Assembly: GCA_034190875.2 (NCBI GenBank)
Contig: CM067357.1
Coordinates: 21,025,144 to 21,089,143, forward strand
DNA length: 64,000 bases
Reading direction: 5' to 3'
Source of the DNA: Urechis unicinctus
Taxonomy: Eukaryota > Annelida > Polychaeta > Xenopneusta > Urechidae
Each line of letters begins with the position of its first letter. The stretch's first letter is position 1. The translations under genes were made by a program, and so were the position numbers. This document shows positions 55,388 to 64,000 of the stretch, piece by piece. The notes under the pieces were generated by a model that made no database searches, was not told the DNA's origin, and worked only from the letters and a program-made list of their open reading frames with translations.

Positions 55388-56647
55388 TGGATGAGTTCTG
55401 ACGTGCATGTGATCATGCGGTGTGCCATAAATGGGAACAATCTACTTATCTGACGCAGTCAGCAGTGAACATTATATAATCAATATGCTCTAAAACTCTC
55501 GATTTCTATGCTCGCCTTCTCTGTCGATACAATTGAAAGACCTTTTACTCTAGCAGTAAACGTGATGTGAACGATGTCGATATGGCAATATCTGATTACA
55601 TTCAGTAAAAATATGTAGGTAAGGTGTGCAATGGTGGGTCTATGTTTTCATTCATTGGTTTATTATCTCACACCGCATGAAAGTGTATTGTGATGCCACA
55701 TGTCCTCTCATAGAAAATACATTATTAATTGCAAGTTGTCATTGCACTTATTATGCACAGACAAATGCCGCAGTCAGCACATTAACTGGTTTAATAACCG
55801 CAATATGCTGATGGCAAAGCGATTAACATTGTAGCATTTGTCGTGTTGATACAAAAGGAACCCATTTCATTACCTTTGTATGGTGATTTAACTGACGCAA
55901 GCACACTGGCCGAAAATATATATAAATGCGTACCGTATTCAATCAATATGAACATACTTATACCTGTAATTAAACATTATGTTATGGACAACAACATCTG
56001 CAAAACTTTCCCTCAGCTTCCGACACACTTAGGTGCAGGGCAGACGGTTATTTTCCGAAACGACAGATATTGTCTCTGATGATGAGTAACGCGATGATGC
56101 CAGCAAGCATGCTGTCATCATAACGTTGATAGAACGCATCATGACAGCAATGTAGAATGCAACGTCTGTAACTCAAGTCGATCTTCTGATCCAGGCGTAT
56201 ATGATGTCCTTTGCGTAATTGGGTCATAGCTCACTGCAGTCACACTCAGCCTGCGATTAAGACCTGCAATTTTTATCAAAATGTCATATTAGGATAGCGG
56301 CAGATCATTGTGCAATCGACCAATTAGCACTCAAACTACGGTTCACAGCAAATTTATATGCACCCATCTAGTTAATCGCAAAATTACCAGCGTTCGACTA
56401 CTGTCAGTTTTTAACATCTTTGAGTTTATTATGTTCTGCCATAAGTCATATCAGCCAGTCACGTTTGGTCAGCAACTCTGTTTCCTTAAGGAAATCCATA
56501 ACATCGTGGCCTCCTGAGGCTTTGATGTCTGAGAGAACGTGAAATACAAATGATTTTGTTTATGGAATATTTATTCTGCTTCCCCGTTTAAGCCGGAATA
56601 AATTCAACTAGATTTGTGTCGAATGGCCAATATTGGGAACCCAGCCG
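55388..56647 (+). repeat. Repeat-unit fragment between the two GGACT copies
   Basis: Matches 42205-43530 in order: GGATGAGTTCTGACGTGCAT, GCCATAAATGGGAACAAT, then the OTU-like second piece, GTCATCATAACGTTGATA, CACTGCAG, and GGCCAATATTGGGAACCCAGC at the end. It sits exactly between the two GGACT duplication units. Contains a badly degraded OTU-like motif near 55577-55615. Confidence 0.9.
55798..56079 (+). pseudogene. OTU-protease-like gene remnant, spacer copy
   Basis: Open for 93 codons from just after a stop to TGA at 56077-56079: Y-A-D-G-K-A-I-N-I-V-A-F-V-V-L-I, then GDLTDASTLAEN, then PTHLGAGQTVIF. This is the same segment as 32607-32879, with independent changes. The upstream GDGN-type motif has been lost in this copy, so it cannot be an active protease. 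Confidence 0.35.
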
Positions 56648-56762
56648 TTGCTCCTAGCACCTCTATGTGTGTGGTGCCCTTAGGATTGACACTTGCTCTT
56701 AGTACCTTTATCTGTGTCTGGTGCTCTTAGGATTGACACTTGCTCCAAGAACCTCTATGTAC
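56648..56762 (+). repeat. 45-bp minisatellite, fragment (about 2.5 units)
   Basis: Three partial units of the repeat at 47984-49480 (AGGATTGACACTTGCTC twice), joined on the left to repeat-unit sequence and on the right to the GGACT downstream region. It shows that the minisatellite travels with the end of the repeat unit. Confidence 0.93.
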
Positions 56763-56763
56763 T

Positions 56764-59471
56764 TGTGTTCACCTGCCACAAATGCTCCCTCTGGTGACCA
56801 TAATGACATACGCCTGCACTTGTTGTTGTCATAACGTTATCACCTGACCATTCCGTGGAAGCTCACCATGATCTGTGATCAGTAATTTGATCTATTCTCG
56901 CCTAATGCCGAATGACATATATTCATTTACGCCAATGGTTACCGGAAACCTACAGGTAACAGACATTGCCTCATCTTTCATTCCGCTCATTCCTCTGCCA
57001 GTCAATTTCAAGAAGCGTTCCACATTAATATGCAACTGTCCTGGATAAATCCTTTACTCAATAAATAGAATTCCAACAAACGTTTATTTAATAAATGTGT
57101 TCAAATGTTGCATATGATCTGAATAACTAATCTCACGGCTTAAGAATTAATTACAATTCGCGTGATAAACATTATGATCAAAATAAATGTATCATAACGT
57201 GTTATATTTTCAACAGTCACAGATACAATGAAAACTCACTAAATATCGCTTTTATAAGATTCTGACAAATTTTAAAAATCATATCAACCTAATTCTTCCC
57301 CTAGCCATTAAGGAGCGCTTCCTGTATGTTATCCGGTTCCGCTAAGTCCTCACTGAAAACACGAAACAACACCACTCGTCACCAACAGTCACTGATAGCC
57401 GCACACCGTTATGATAACATAAAAGCAAGCATTGCGTTATCATCATCATGCCATGGAATGTTGCGCTTTCGACTACTCTAAGCATTGAAAGTCTGGTTCG
57501 TATAATACATTCCATAAAAACGATCAGTCTCGGTAGCTGTCATTGCCCATCCGTCCTCACCACCCACCTACCACCCCAGCAGCCCCCACCCAATCACCCA
57601 ACTCTAGCAGCCCCTTCCCTTTCTTGCAATCGCCCCTGCCCCGCGCCGAGATGGCAGACGACGAGCATTGCAAAAATGTTCTGCAAGAGACCATACTCAC
57701 CTCTCTTTGTATTCCTCGTCCTGTAGGTAAGCATCGTACGTCTTCAGCATCGTCTTAGTGAACAACACATCCGGGAACCGGGGCATAAAGTACACCCAGC
57801 ATTCCACTTTGGTGGATGGCCCATCCTGTAGACAGCCATTCTGGTTTCCGATGTGGCTATCCACGTCTATGTCGACCTTCATCCGCTGGTACACCTCTGG
57901 ATGTCCCTCAAACTCGTCCATCCACACCATCATATCATCGTCCACCTCGAATATATCGCCCGTCACATTCTACAGGGCATCAAGCGAGGAGATACAAGGC
58001 CACGAGCAAGCGTGAATTCATGCAATGTCCATAAGTATAAGTGACTTGATCGACGTTTTACGATGTCAGCCACACACTGTGGGTTTTTATAGTTATAACC
58101 TACATTCGCTGTGTGAAGTCCAGTTGATTGGCGTCCTTATGACATGCAATAATAGGAATGTAGACAACTGAACAGAGGTGTACATGGATACCAGTAAGCT
58201 GTTGATGTCTGTGATATGCATCACTTACGTGTCCTTTTCCTGGTGCAAACAACAGAAATGGCAGATTCCACTTGGTGGCTACAACCAAAGGATATTCCGT
58301 CACCGTGTGTCCTGTGCCTGAGGTGAAACACGAGAAATTACGTGCAATAAAGAGATTTCGTGTATTTTTGAGCGTGTGAACCCCAGATGAGATACCATGC
58401 TCGGATGAATCTTGATAGATCAAAGAACAGAGCTTGACTGAGTGGACAAGAAAATGCCAAGTTAGGACAAATATATACACAAATGTAATTTAAACATACA
58501 TGTATCTTTGTTTTAGATGTATTTGAAACGCTTGCTCCAATTTGCAGTTCTAAATGAGGTACCTATATGCTTTGCATTGCCATGGCCGCTTTCCTCGAAG
58601 TGATAGAAGTTAGGCTGCCCCTTCTTCAACGTGCCATAGGTAAACACTCTATGTAAGCCCGGGGTTTCTCCGATAGGTGGTGCTGGAGTGCAACTCATAC
58701 TTCCCTTCGATTTTAGACTGGAAAGAAATGTTCGTAGTGTTCAAATCAGTTCAACGGCAATAATTTATATCCTTAATTTCGAATCAGACGATTCAACAGA
58801 AGCGGAGCAAGTGATATAGTTAGCCCCTGTGTGTTACAACTCACACCGAGTTAATCGCAAACATTAGATAAGATTAATCTAATTCATTGGAACACACGAA
58901 CAGTACCGGAAGCGGCATTGCGTTTGGGTTGCAAATAATCAAGTTTAATCTTCCTGTCAAATCACACCAAGAATCCCGATCTTAACAACACCTGTTTTAG
59001 GTTCGCTACATCCCCTCAATCACGGGGGTAGATTACAGTTATAACTCCTCCTCAGCTTTCCATACCGTCCAAGTGAGCAGGTTCCATGCCAAGCCGGTCC
59101 CGTTCAAATATTGCTATCTAAGCTGCTTCTCCGGAATGCGCACCCCGTCCGCCTGTGTTGTCTGATATCCCGTCCTTTTTCCACTCGATCATTTAAGCTG
59201 GAAAGCACTAACCTTGGAAGAATCCCGAAATTCACCAGACTCAACAACGAAGTTGGCAACTAACGTGCTTGTGTCGATAACGCGTTGACTTGACACCATT
59301 AGTAGGTCACCCTGTGATCCCCAGTGCTCGCACAGCATACGGTGCTCCAATTGATGAAACGAGATCTTGCACTCCTTATCAAGCTATTATAACATTCTGA
59401 ATTCATTTGATTAATCCATGAGGGCCCATGAACGCTAGGTGACGTCGGTGTTGAGTTAGATTCCAGCTGGC
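56764..59471 (-). repeat. GGACT gene duplication unit, copy 2 (2.7 kb)
   Basis: Second copy of 52679-55387, same orientation, with few differences. Confidence 0.96.
57697..58698 (-). CDS. GGACT: Gamma-glutamylaminecyclotransferase, copy 2 (three exons)
   Basis: Exons (minus) 58698-58563, 58317-58229 and 57969-57697, with the same splice junctions as copy 1 and the same 165-residue length. All family motifs are kept, including Y-G-T-L at 21-24 and the catalytic-type E96. In exon 3 it differs from copy 1 by Glu for Lys at residue 83 (G-D-I-F-E-V-D-D-D) and Asp for Ala in the V-D-I-D-V-D-S-H stretch; both copies stop at the same TGA. With near-identical introns and flanks it is a recent tandem paralogue, or one kept alike by gene conversion. 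If both are expressed they should have the same activity; dosage is the likeliest effect. Confidence 0.92.
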
Positions 59472-59564
59472 GTGTTCGCGATGGTCTCACTTCATGGGGT
59501 TAGACGGGGAGGGGCCACTCTACATTTTTCAAAATCATGGGGTATATCGTCTGGCGGTTTTAAT

Positions 59565-59583
59565 TTAAAGTGCCTATCGCACG
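59565..59583 (+). repeat. TTAA target site and left inverted end of element C
   Basis: TTAA (59565-59568) followed by AGTGCCTATCGCACG (59569-59583), the exact reverse complement of the right end at 61526-61540. Confidence 0.92.
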
Positions 59584-59746
59584 AAAAATCATGTCATTTT
59601 TCTCTCCAGATTAAAGAAACATGACCCAGAAGTACCTATTCTGTCTATCGATTGTCAAAGTGCGCGCTTTCGGATCGATATTCGACTTTAAAGATGAATC
59701 CGGCGAATTGAGACGAAGAGCTCATGAATAATTCATCGCCTCCGCG

Positions 59747-59754
59747 TGACGTCA
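59747..59754. promoter_or_regulatory. CRE/ATF-type palindrome, left side
   Basis: Perfect TGACGTCA within GC-richer sequence, 171 bp before the P2X7-tail-like ATG at 59925. A matching site lies at the other side of the element. Confidence 0.5.
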
Positions 59755-59924
59755 GCTCCGGAATTGTTTATGTTGCGAGGCGCGATCTGCACTAAGATAA
59801 GCGCAAAATGGCTGCTGGTAATTTCGCTATTTCATCACTTTAGGAGCGCGACGAAGAGACATGGTATAGCACAGATCATCGTTGCTTCTAAGAGCAAATT
59901 TTGCCTTACAGATTCGAACCAGAA

Positions 59925-60616
59925 ATGAGCGATTCAGACGACTCCGATGAAGAGAAAAAAAACACTGGCGATGTCACAGCTACGTCTAGGTCTCACGCGG
60001 GTCATCCTGCCCAGGACATAGGGCGGCTACAGAACAATGCTTGGTAAGCTATGTCTGATTCTGCTTGTGCACCAGTTCATCGTATATGTGTTGGCATGTA
60101 ATGAAGTTAATCCATAAATTTCACCCAACAAAATATGTAACCTCTTTTCCTAACAGTAGACTATACAACAGAGCTTTGCAGCAAATAATTCTTCCATATC
60201 AGACAGCAGACATGAGATATCACAAAGTCTTTATCTAATCAAGTGGTTGCAAGGGTTCATGTTTAAAAAAGTTGTACCATGTAAATGTAAATGCTCCTCC
60301 ACACGAATTGTAACAAAAACTACAACTAATTTCGGACTAGCTGCTGTAATAAATAGAGATGCACTTTTATTTAAACTAGGTCTTATGAAAGGTTGATTAC
60401 AATATTTTACAAAGTTGATGTAGAGGTGGAAGAATCTGTGTGCTGTGCGGAGATTCCTCGAGTCATGACCTCCATAGAGAACAGCCCCATTCTTATTGGT
60501 TGCATAGACCAGCATCCTGGTTTCAGACCAATCTGTTTGAACCCTTGGGCCTTGCAAGTGGGATATTTTTCCGACAGACAACAGCACGGGCACATGTCTG
60601 ATAATGATGTACAAAG
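59925..60616 (+). pseudogene. P2X7-tail (ballast) zinc-binding domain gene, partial copy C
   Basis: Exon 1: an acceptor (CCTTACAG|A, exon edge 59911) precedes ATG 59925; the frame is acidic (M-S-D-S-D-D-S-D-E-E-K-K) and ends G-R-L-Q-N-N-A-W at a donor (TTG|GTAAGC, exon end 60043), a typical beginning for stand-alone invertebrate proteins of this family. Exon 2, to the donor CAAAG|GTGA (end 60616), reads E-E-S-V-C-C-A-E-I, S-I-E-N-S-P-I-L, then C-I-D-Q-H-P-G-F-R-P-I-C-L-N-P-W and R-Q-Q-H-G: the C-C, C-x4-H-P-G-F-x3-C and W pattern of the P2X7 C-terminal domain. The 5' part of exon 2 that should hold the first cysteine cluster (seen in copies A and B) is missing, and no acceptor gives the right phase. 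The following exon is also missing. Family assignment is from motif memory; loss of function is inferred. Confidence 0.65.
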
Positions 60617-61032
60617 GTGACGGTTTTGTCTATTATTTGCACATAAATGTGTACGAAGGATAGCAGTCACTATGTAAACAAATTAAATAACTCCTAAATT
60701 TAAAAACAAAGGTGCACTGTAAAAAGCAACATATAATATCATAAGAATGATACATGCCTGGCAACCATTCCATCAACTTAACAAGATAATGGGCTATTTA
60801 TTCAATACAAATACAACAAGAAAGTCATCGAGTCGCACCCTCTGCTTCTCTCTCTCTTGATAAAGGCAGGTCTGCTTTTCTTGGGCTGGGGTGGGAGGGG
60901 TTCACTTGCCTCACCATCCTTTCTTGCTTGCTTGACAGCAGATACCTTCGCAAAAAGATAAGGCATTGCATCTTGCTTCAAAACCCCTTACACCGTGGTA
61001 TTAACACCATGCACTTCTCTAAGTTTCGGTGC

Positions 61033-61230
61033 CTACTCAAAACATTCCTCGGTGAAATGCACCGAGCACACAAACGAGTACTTGCCCGGGCCCCTGCCAT
61101 TTGTCTCGCGATCGTAGTACCTGGCCAGTCCATTGTTTTTTTTAAAATCATCCTTACCAAGAAACTTTAACAAGCTCATGTCGTCCTGACTGGTACGCGA
61201 GCAGCCCCCAACACAACAACAATTAACCAT
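61033..61230 (-). CDS. THAP-type zinc-finger frame
   Basis: 65 residues from ATG 61230. THAP domains bind DNA through one zinc held by C-x2-4-C-x35-50-C-x2-H. Here: C-C-C-V-G-G-C near the start (residues 4-10), L-L-K-F typical of the first strand, then P-G-K-Y-S-F-V-C-S-V-H-F-T-E-E-C-F with the C-x2-H pair at about 55-58. The conserved Trp in the middle is not in frame; a stretch of A/C next to it (61137-61146) and a Trp in the neighbouring frame suggest a small shift. The frame ends at TAG right after E-C-F-E, where a GT (GA|GTAGG) could serve as a donor. The copies at 31496 and 41532 are more decayed. Probably the DNA-binding end of the element's transposase. Confidence 0.65.
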   Translation of the reverse strand: MVNCCCVGGCSRTSQDDMSLLKFLGKDDFKKNNGLARYYDRETNGRGPGKYSFVCSVHFTEECFE

Positions 61231-61250
61231 CGTGTTCAGTCGGTCACAAG

Positions 61251-61349
61251 ATGGCTGAAGACGATCAAAAATTCAAAAAACGAGAGACGAACTCCGACAA
61301 TGTAAACAACGGGGAACTCCCTGCGTCTCTGAGAAAGGGCCTACTTTAA
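61251..61349 (+). other. Short frame divergent from the THAP start
   Basis: 32 codons from ATG 61251 in a good context (CAAGATGG) to TAA 61347-61349, hydrophilic (M-A-E-D-D-Q-K-F-K-K). Start and early residues are kept in copies A (31516) and B (41552), though frames differ later. Only 20 bp separate it from the THAP ATG, so at most one is likely to be used. It may be a decayed exon or leader of the element. Confidence 0.2.
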
Positions 61350-61357
61350 TGACGTCA
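61350..61357. promoter_or_regulatory. CRE/ATF-type palindrome, right side
   Basis: Perfect TGACGTCA, 120 bp before the THAP ATG on the minus strand. Degraded to TGACGGCA in copy A (31616-31623) and AGACGGCA in copy B. Confidence 0.5.
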
Positions 61358-61525
61358 CACGCCTGGTCTGACCTAGATAATGACAGCCGCAGCGTTTTGT
61401 CGAGCGCGCTAATTTAAACTGACATTTTATCAAATTTTGACCTTAACTGATCAGACGCGACGGTTATTGGACCGGTTTGAGTATGTTGATCACATATCAA
61501 TTGATTTCAGCGAAGTACCCATTAC

Positions 61526-61544
61526 CGTGCGATAGGCACTTTAA
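61526..61544 (-). repeat. Right inverted end of element C and TTAA target site
   Basis: CGTGCGATAGGCACT (61526-61540) followed by TTAA (61541-61544), exact reverse complement of 59565-59583. Confidence 0.92.
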
Positions 61545-61887
61545 GGCATCATTTGGGAAAAGAGCAGTTGGACAACATACATATCACAAAATGGACAGGC
61601 CTAGTTGCGAATCAAATTGAATGGCCCTCAACTCATAGCAATGTGCATATATAATAAAGCCTACCATAGTAATTACCGTTAATATTTATTCAATGTTGGA
61701 TCACAGCGATGAATAAATCTTTTATTCCTTATTGATTAGATGCTAGATTGTCAACGTTTAACCAACAACAACTTGAATCAATATATTATTTGTATGTCGT
61801 GGACCCTTTCGGTGACTAATCATGGAATTGAGCCAAAGTAATCGTTAAAGTGTGGTGGCCGCTTTACATCGAAACCCACACAAACAA

Positions 61888-63015
61888 TGCATCCTGGCCC
61901 CGATCATTTGATTTTTGACAAATCAGAATAATATGTAAATTAATACCATAACATAAATTACTCCTTGTTATTACTACTTGAGCAGACAGGTGGTCAGCGA
62001 AAACTATGAAAATGGGTAATGAAACCCTCGGCTGCTGAAAGAGATATTGTCTCTGCTCCTCAGTGACGACGGACAATCCTGGCTAACCAGTTGTAGTTGA
62101 AGCAGTAGCTAGTTCTCCCTCTTAAGGCCATAATAACATATTCCAGTACTGGTTGTTGCAATAACGTTATCACATCAACATCTGGTTGGTGACCACCTTA
62201 ATCTGTGAACATTAATCTGATCTACTCTGGTCTGATGCTGAATACCTAATCTTTCATAAAGCACTCATTTACTTTACCAAAACCTAATGGTGGCGTCTTG
62301 AGGGAGAAAATGGCGGTAAATTAGACGTTGGCAAGTAACAGATATTGCCCCATCCTTCGTTCCGTCCATTCCTCTGGCAGCTCACGAGTCAATTTCATGA
62401 GGCGTTCTACATTAATATGTAACTGTCTCAGTTAAATGTTATACTCAATATATAAATGTCAACAAACGTTTATTTAATGGATCTTTTTTCAATGTTGCAT
62501 ATGATGTGAATAACTAATCACACGATTGTCAGAATTAATTAAAATCCGCCCGATAAACGTAATGATCAAAATTAATGTACCATAATTTGATATATTTAAC
62601 AGCTAAAGTTACAATGAAAACGCGCTAGATATCACTTTAAAAAATTTCTGATTCACTTTAAAAAACGTTTCAATCTAATTCTTCAAAAGGCACAACAATC
62701 ATGCATCCAGTAGTCCCTCAACAAACAGCTCAATCATCTAACAAATGTCATCATTAGAACAAAAATACAGGCTGACAGAACCATGGCATTACTTCTGCTA
62801 GCCATTAAGGAGCGCTTCCTGTATGTTGTCTGGTCCCGCTAAGTCCTCGCTGAAAACACGAACCAACACAATTCGTCACAAACAGGCAATGATAGCCGCA
62901 CCGTTATGATAACATAAAAGCAAGCATTACGTTATCATCATCATGCCATGGAATGTTGCACTCTCGACCACTCCAAGTATTGATAGACTGGCTTGAGTAA
63001 CACATTCCATAAAAA
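61888..63015 (-). repeat. Diverged non-coding relic of the GGACT downstream region
   Basis: Aligns with 52450-53435 and partly 56790-57520: GTTGTTGCAATAACGTTATCAC, then AACAAACGTTTATTTAAT, then GCCATTAAGGAGCGCTTCCTGTATGTT-type and GCGTTATCATCATCATGCCA-type anchors in order. It stops at CATTCCATAAAAA, just short of the coding exon 3, so no GGACT exon is present. Clearly older than the two full copies. (Anchors are abbreviated; see positions.). Confidence 0.88.
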
Positions 63016-64000
63016 TAGTCTGCGTCCCAGACTCCAGGGGTTCCGCTACGCTTCTCGCCCTAGAGTCTACGATAAGATAAGGTCTTAAACTGGCGCGTCC
63101 GAATATTCATTAGACACGTTCGTTAATCTTCGTGACCAATCAACGCAAAGGTTGAGACCCGGATTGACCTTAATTGCGCGTGTCTGGCTTGTGATACGCA
63201 CCCTCGGTTCTATGTGACGTCATGGACATTGTAGTGGTCTGCGTCCAATGAGAACACATTGAATGTCTTCTGGAATTATGGGGCGTCTCAAAAGTTCAAA
63301 TTGGCACCACAACAAGCGCTTTAATCGCTTAGCTGCACGATAGTATGTTTACGTAATAGTCAGTTAAAAAGAACCAGTTGTGTGTCTGCTTCCCTCGCCG
63401 ACTGTGTGATTAACGGTGCCACTCAGCGTGAAACAACAAAGCGTAGTGTTGTAGAATGTGTGCCCGGCTCATAAAAATCACTCGTCCGGTTGGACAAGTT
63501 CTTCGGAACTTGTAGAACTAACTAATGAGCGACAACGACTCAAAAGTACCCGAGAGTGACCGAGAGACACGGCTTGTGATTGGAGCATCCCAAATCTGGG
63601 ATGCCTGTCCTGTTCAAGACATTAAGCTCGCCTAGACCTGAAGGCGAGACTATTGAATATCAGTAACATGTAAACAGCGCCCGCAGCCATCAGGCTAGGG
63701 GACCTTGAATACTAGGCAGATATCATCGCCAATGGAATCACTCGATCACCTATCATTTGTAACCGTGTCAATTGTAATGATGAAATCAGAAAATCAAAAC
63801 AATCACCTTTCAACACATATGATCATCGTGCGAATAGTTAGGAAACAAAATGACAACATGTTAGTCCCTCTCGACCTGACACCTCTGTCGTGCTGCCTTC
63901 AGGCCCCAGACTATCCCCACCATTACAAATGCACATAGCCTCGATGCAATCCATGAGGTCCTTGTCGACTGTCATAACAACAATGGAATTGCCATCATTC
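63016..64000. other. GC-richer end with hairpins; no gene recognised
   Basis: Contains a near-perfect 10-bp stem at 63030-63039 / 63058-63067, a TGACGTCA site at 63215-63222, and three perfect hairpins at 63494-63513, 63585-63604 and 63627-63648. A 77-codon plus frame at 63705-63938 shows no known motif. The region could be a promoter or a small-repeat insertion; I cannot tell which. Confidence 0.4.

Larger units (their letters stand above)
59569..61540. mobile_element. TTAA-flanked DNA transposon with THAP and P2X7-tail frames, copy C
   Basis: 1,972 bp, perfect 15-bp terminal inverted repeats, TTAA on both outer sides (59565-59568, 61541-61544). TTAA target sites together with a THAP zinc finger are the known marks of the Kolobok superfamily; no DDE catalytic domain is visible, so this copy cannot be autonomous. 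Plus strand: exon 1 and part of exon 2 of a P2X7-tail-like gene. Minus strand, coming from the other end: a THAP frame. Compared with copies A and B it keeps the left promoter/exon 1 region they lack, but has lost the 5' part of exon 2 and all of the third exon. It sits in different flanking DNA from A and B, so it is a separate insertion. Confidence 0.85.

Noticed and set aside
59746..59928. 60-codon frame overlapping the CRE site and the 5' edge of the P2X7-tail gene
   Set aside because: It runs through a likely intron and acceptor, and splicing from ATGGCTGCTG into 59911 gives an immediate stop; the ATG at 59925 fits the family better.

Overview
The window looks like AT-rich animal nuclear DNA from a marine invertebrate. 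The species cannot be fixed from sequence alone. The signs are split genes with GT-AG introns, long CA/TA microsatellites, minisatellites, a TTAA-flanked DNA transposon carrying a THAP zinc finger, and locally duplicated blocks. There are no operons, prokaryotic signals, rRNA or recognisable tRNA. Most open frames are short and lie by chance in repeats.

Layout. 1-25 kb: gene-poor sequence holding old, diverged copies of a roughly 10-kb repeat unit (best at 11.4-13.8 and 22.8-25.3 kb), microsatellites at 2.0 and 15.3 kb, a broken two-exon gene fragment at 8.8-9.1 kb, and a young 1.1-kb tandem duplication at 18.8-20.8 kb. 25.3-44.05 kb: two neighbouring, much more similar units of about 8.9 and 9.9 kb. 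Each contains a decayed TTAA transposon and remnants of an OTU-protease-like gene. 44.05-51.9 kb: two further paralogous blocks, each starting with an array of a 45-bp minisatellite (15 codons per unit) and each carrying the last exon of an unrecognised gene; only the second block has a 12-unit 30-bp minisatellite. 52.7-59.5 kb: two nearly identical, apparently intact three-exon genes for gamma-glutamylaminecyclotransferase (GGACT) on the minus strand, separated by a piece of the repeat unit and a minisatellite scrap. 59.57-61.54 kb: the best-preserved transposon copy, 1,972 bp with perfect 15-bp inverted ends, flanked by TTAA. It carries a THAP zinc-finger frame on the minus strand and parts of a P2X7-tail ('ballast') domain gene on the plus strand. 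61.9-63.0 kb: a diverged relic of the GGACT downstream region. 63.0-64 kb: a more GC-rich end with a cluster of perfect hairpins.

How it fits together. The only genes I would call functional are the two GGACT copies. The rest reads as a local duplication centre in which a 10-kb unit, its minisatellite and neighbouring genes were copied repeatedly. The most unusual item is the small TTAA element that pairs a THAP domain with a P2X7-type zinc-binding domain; two older copies sit inside the tandem units and share the same damage, so they were inserted and broken before the units duplicated.
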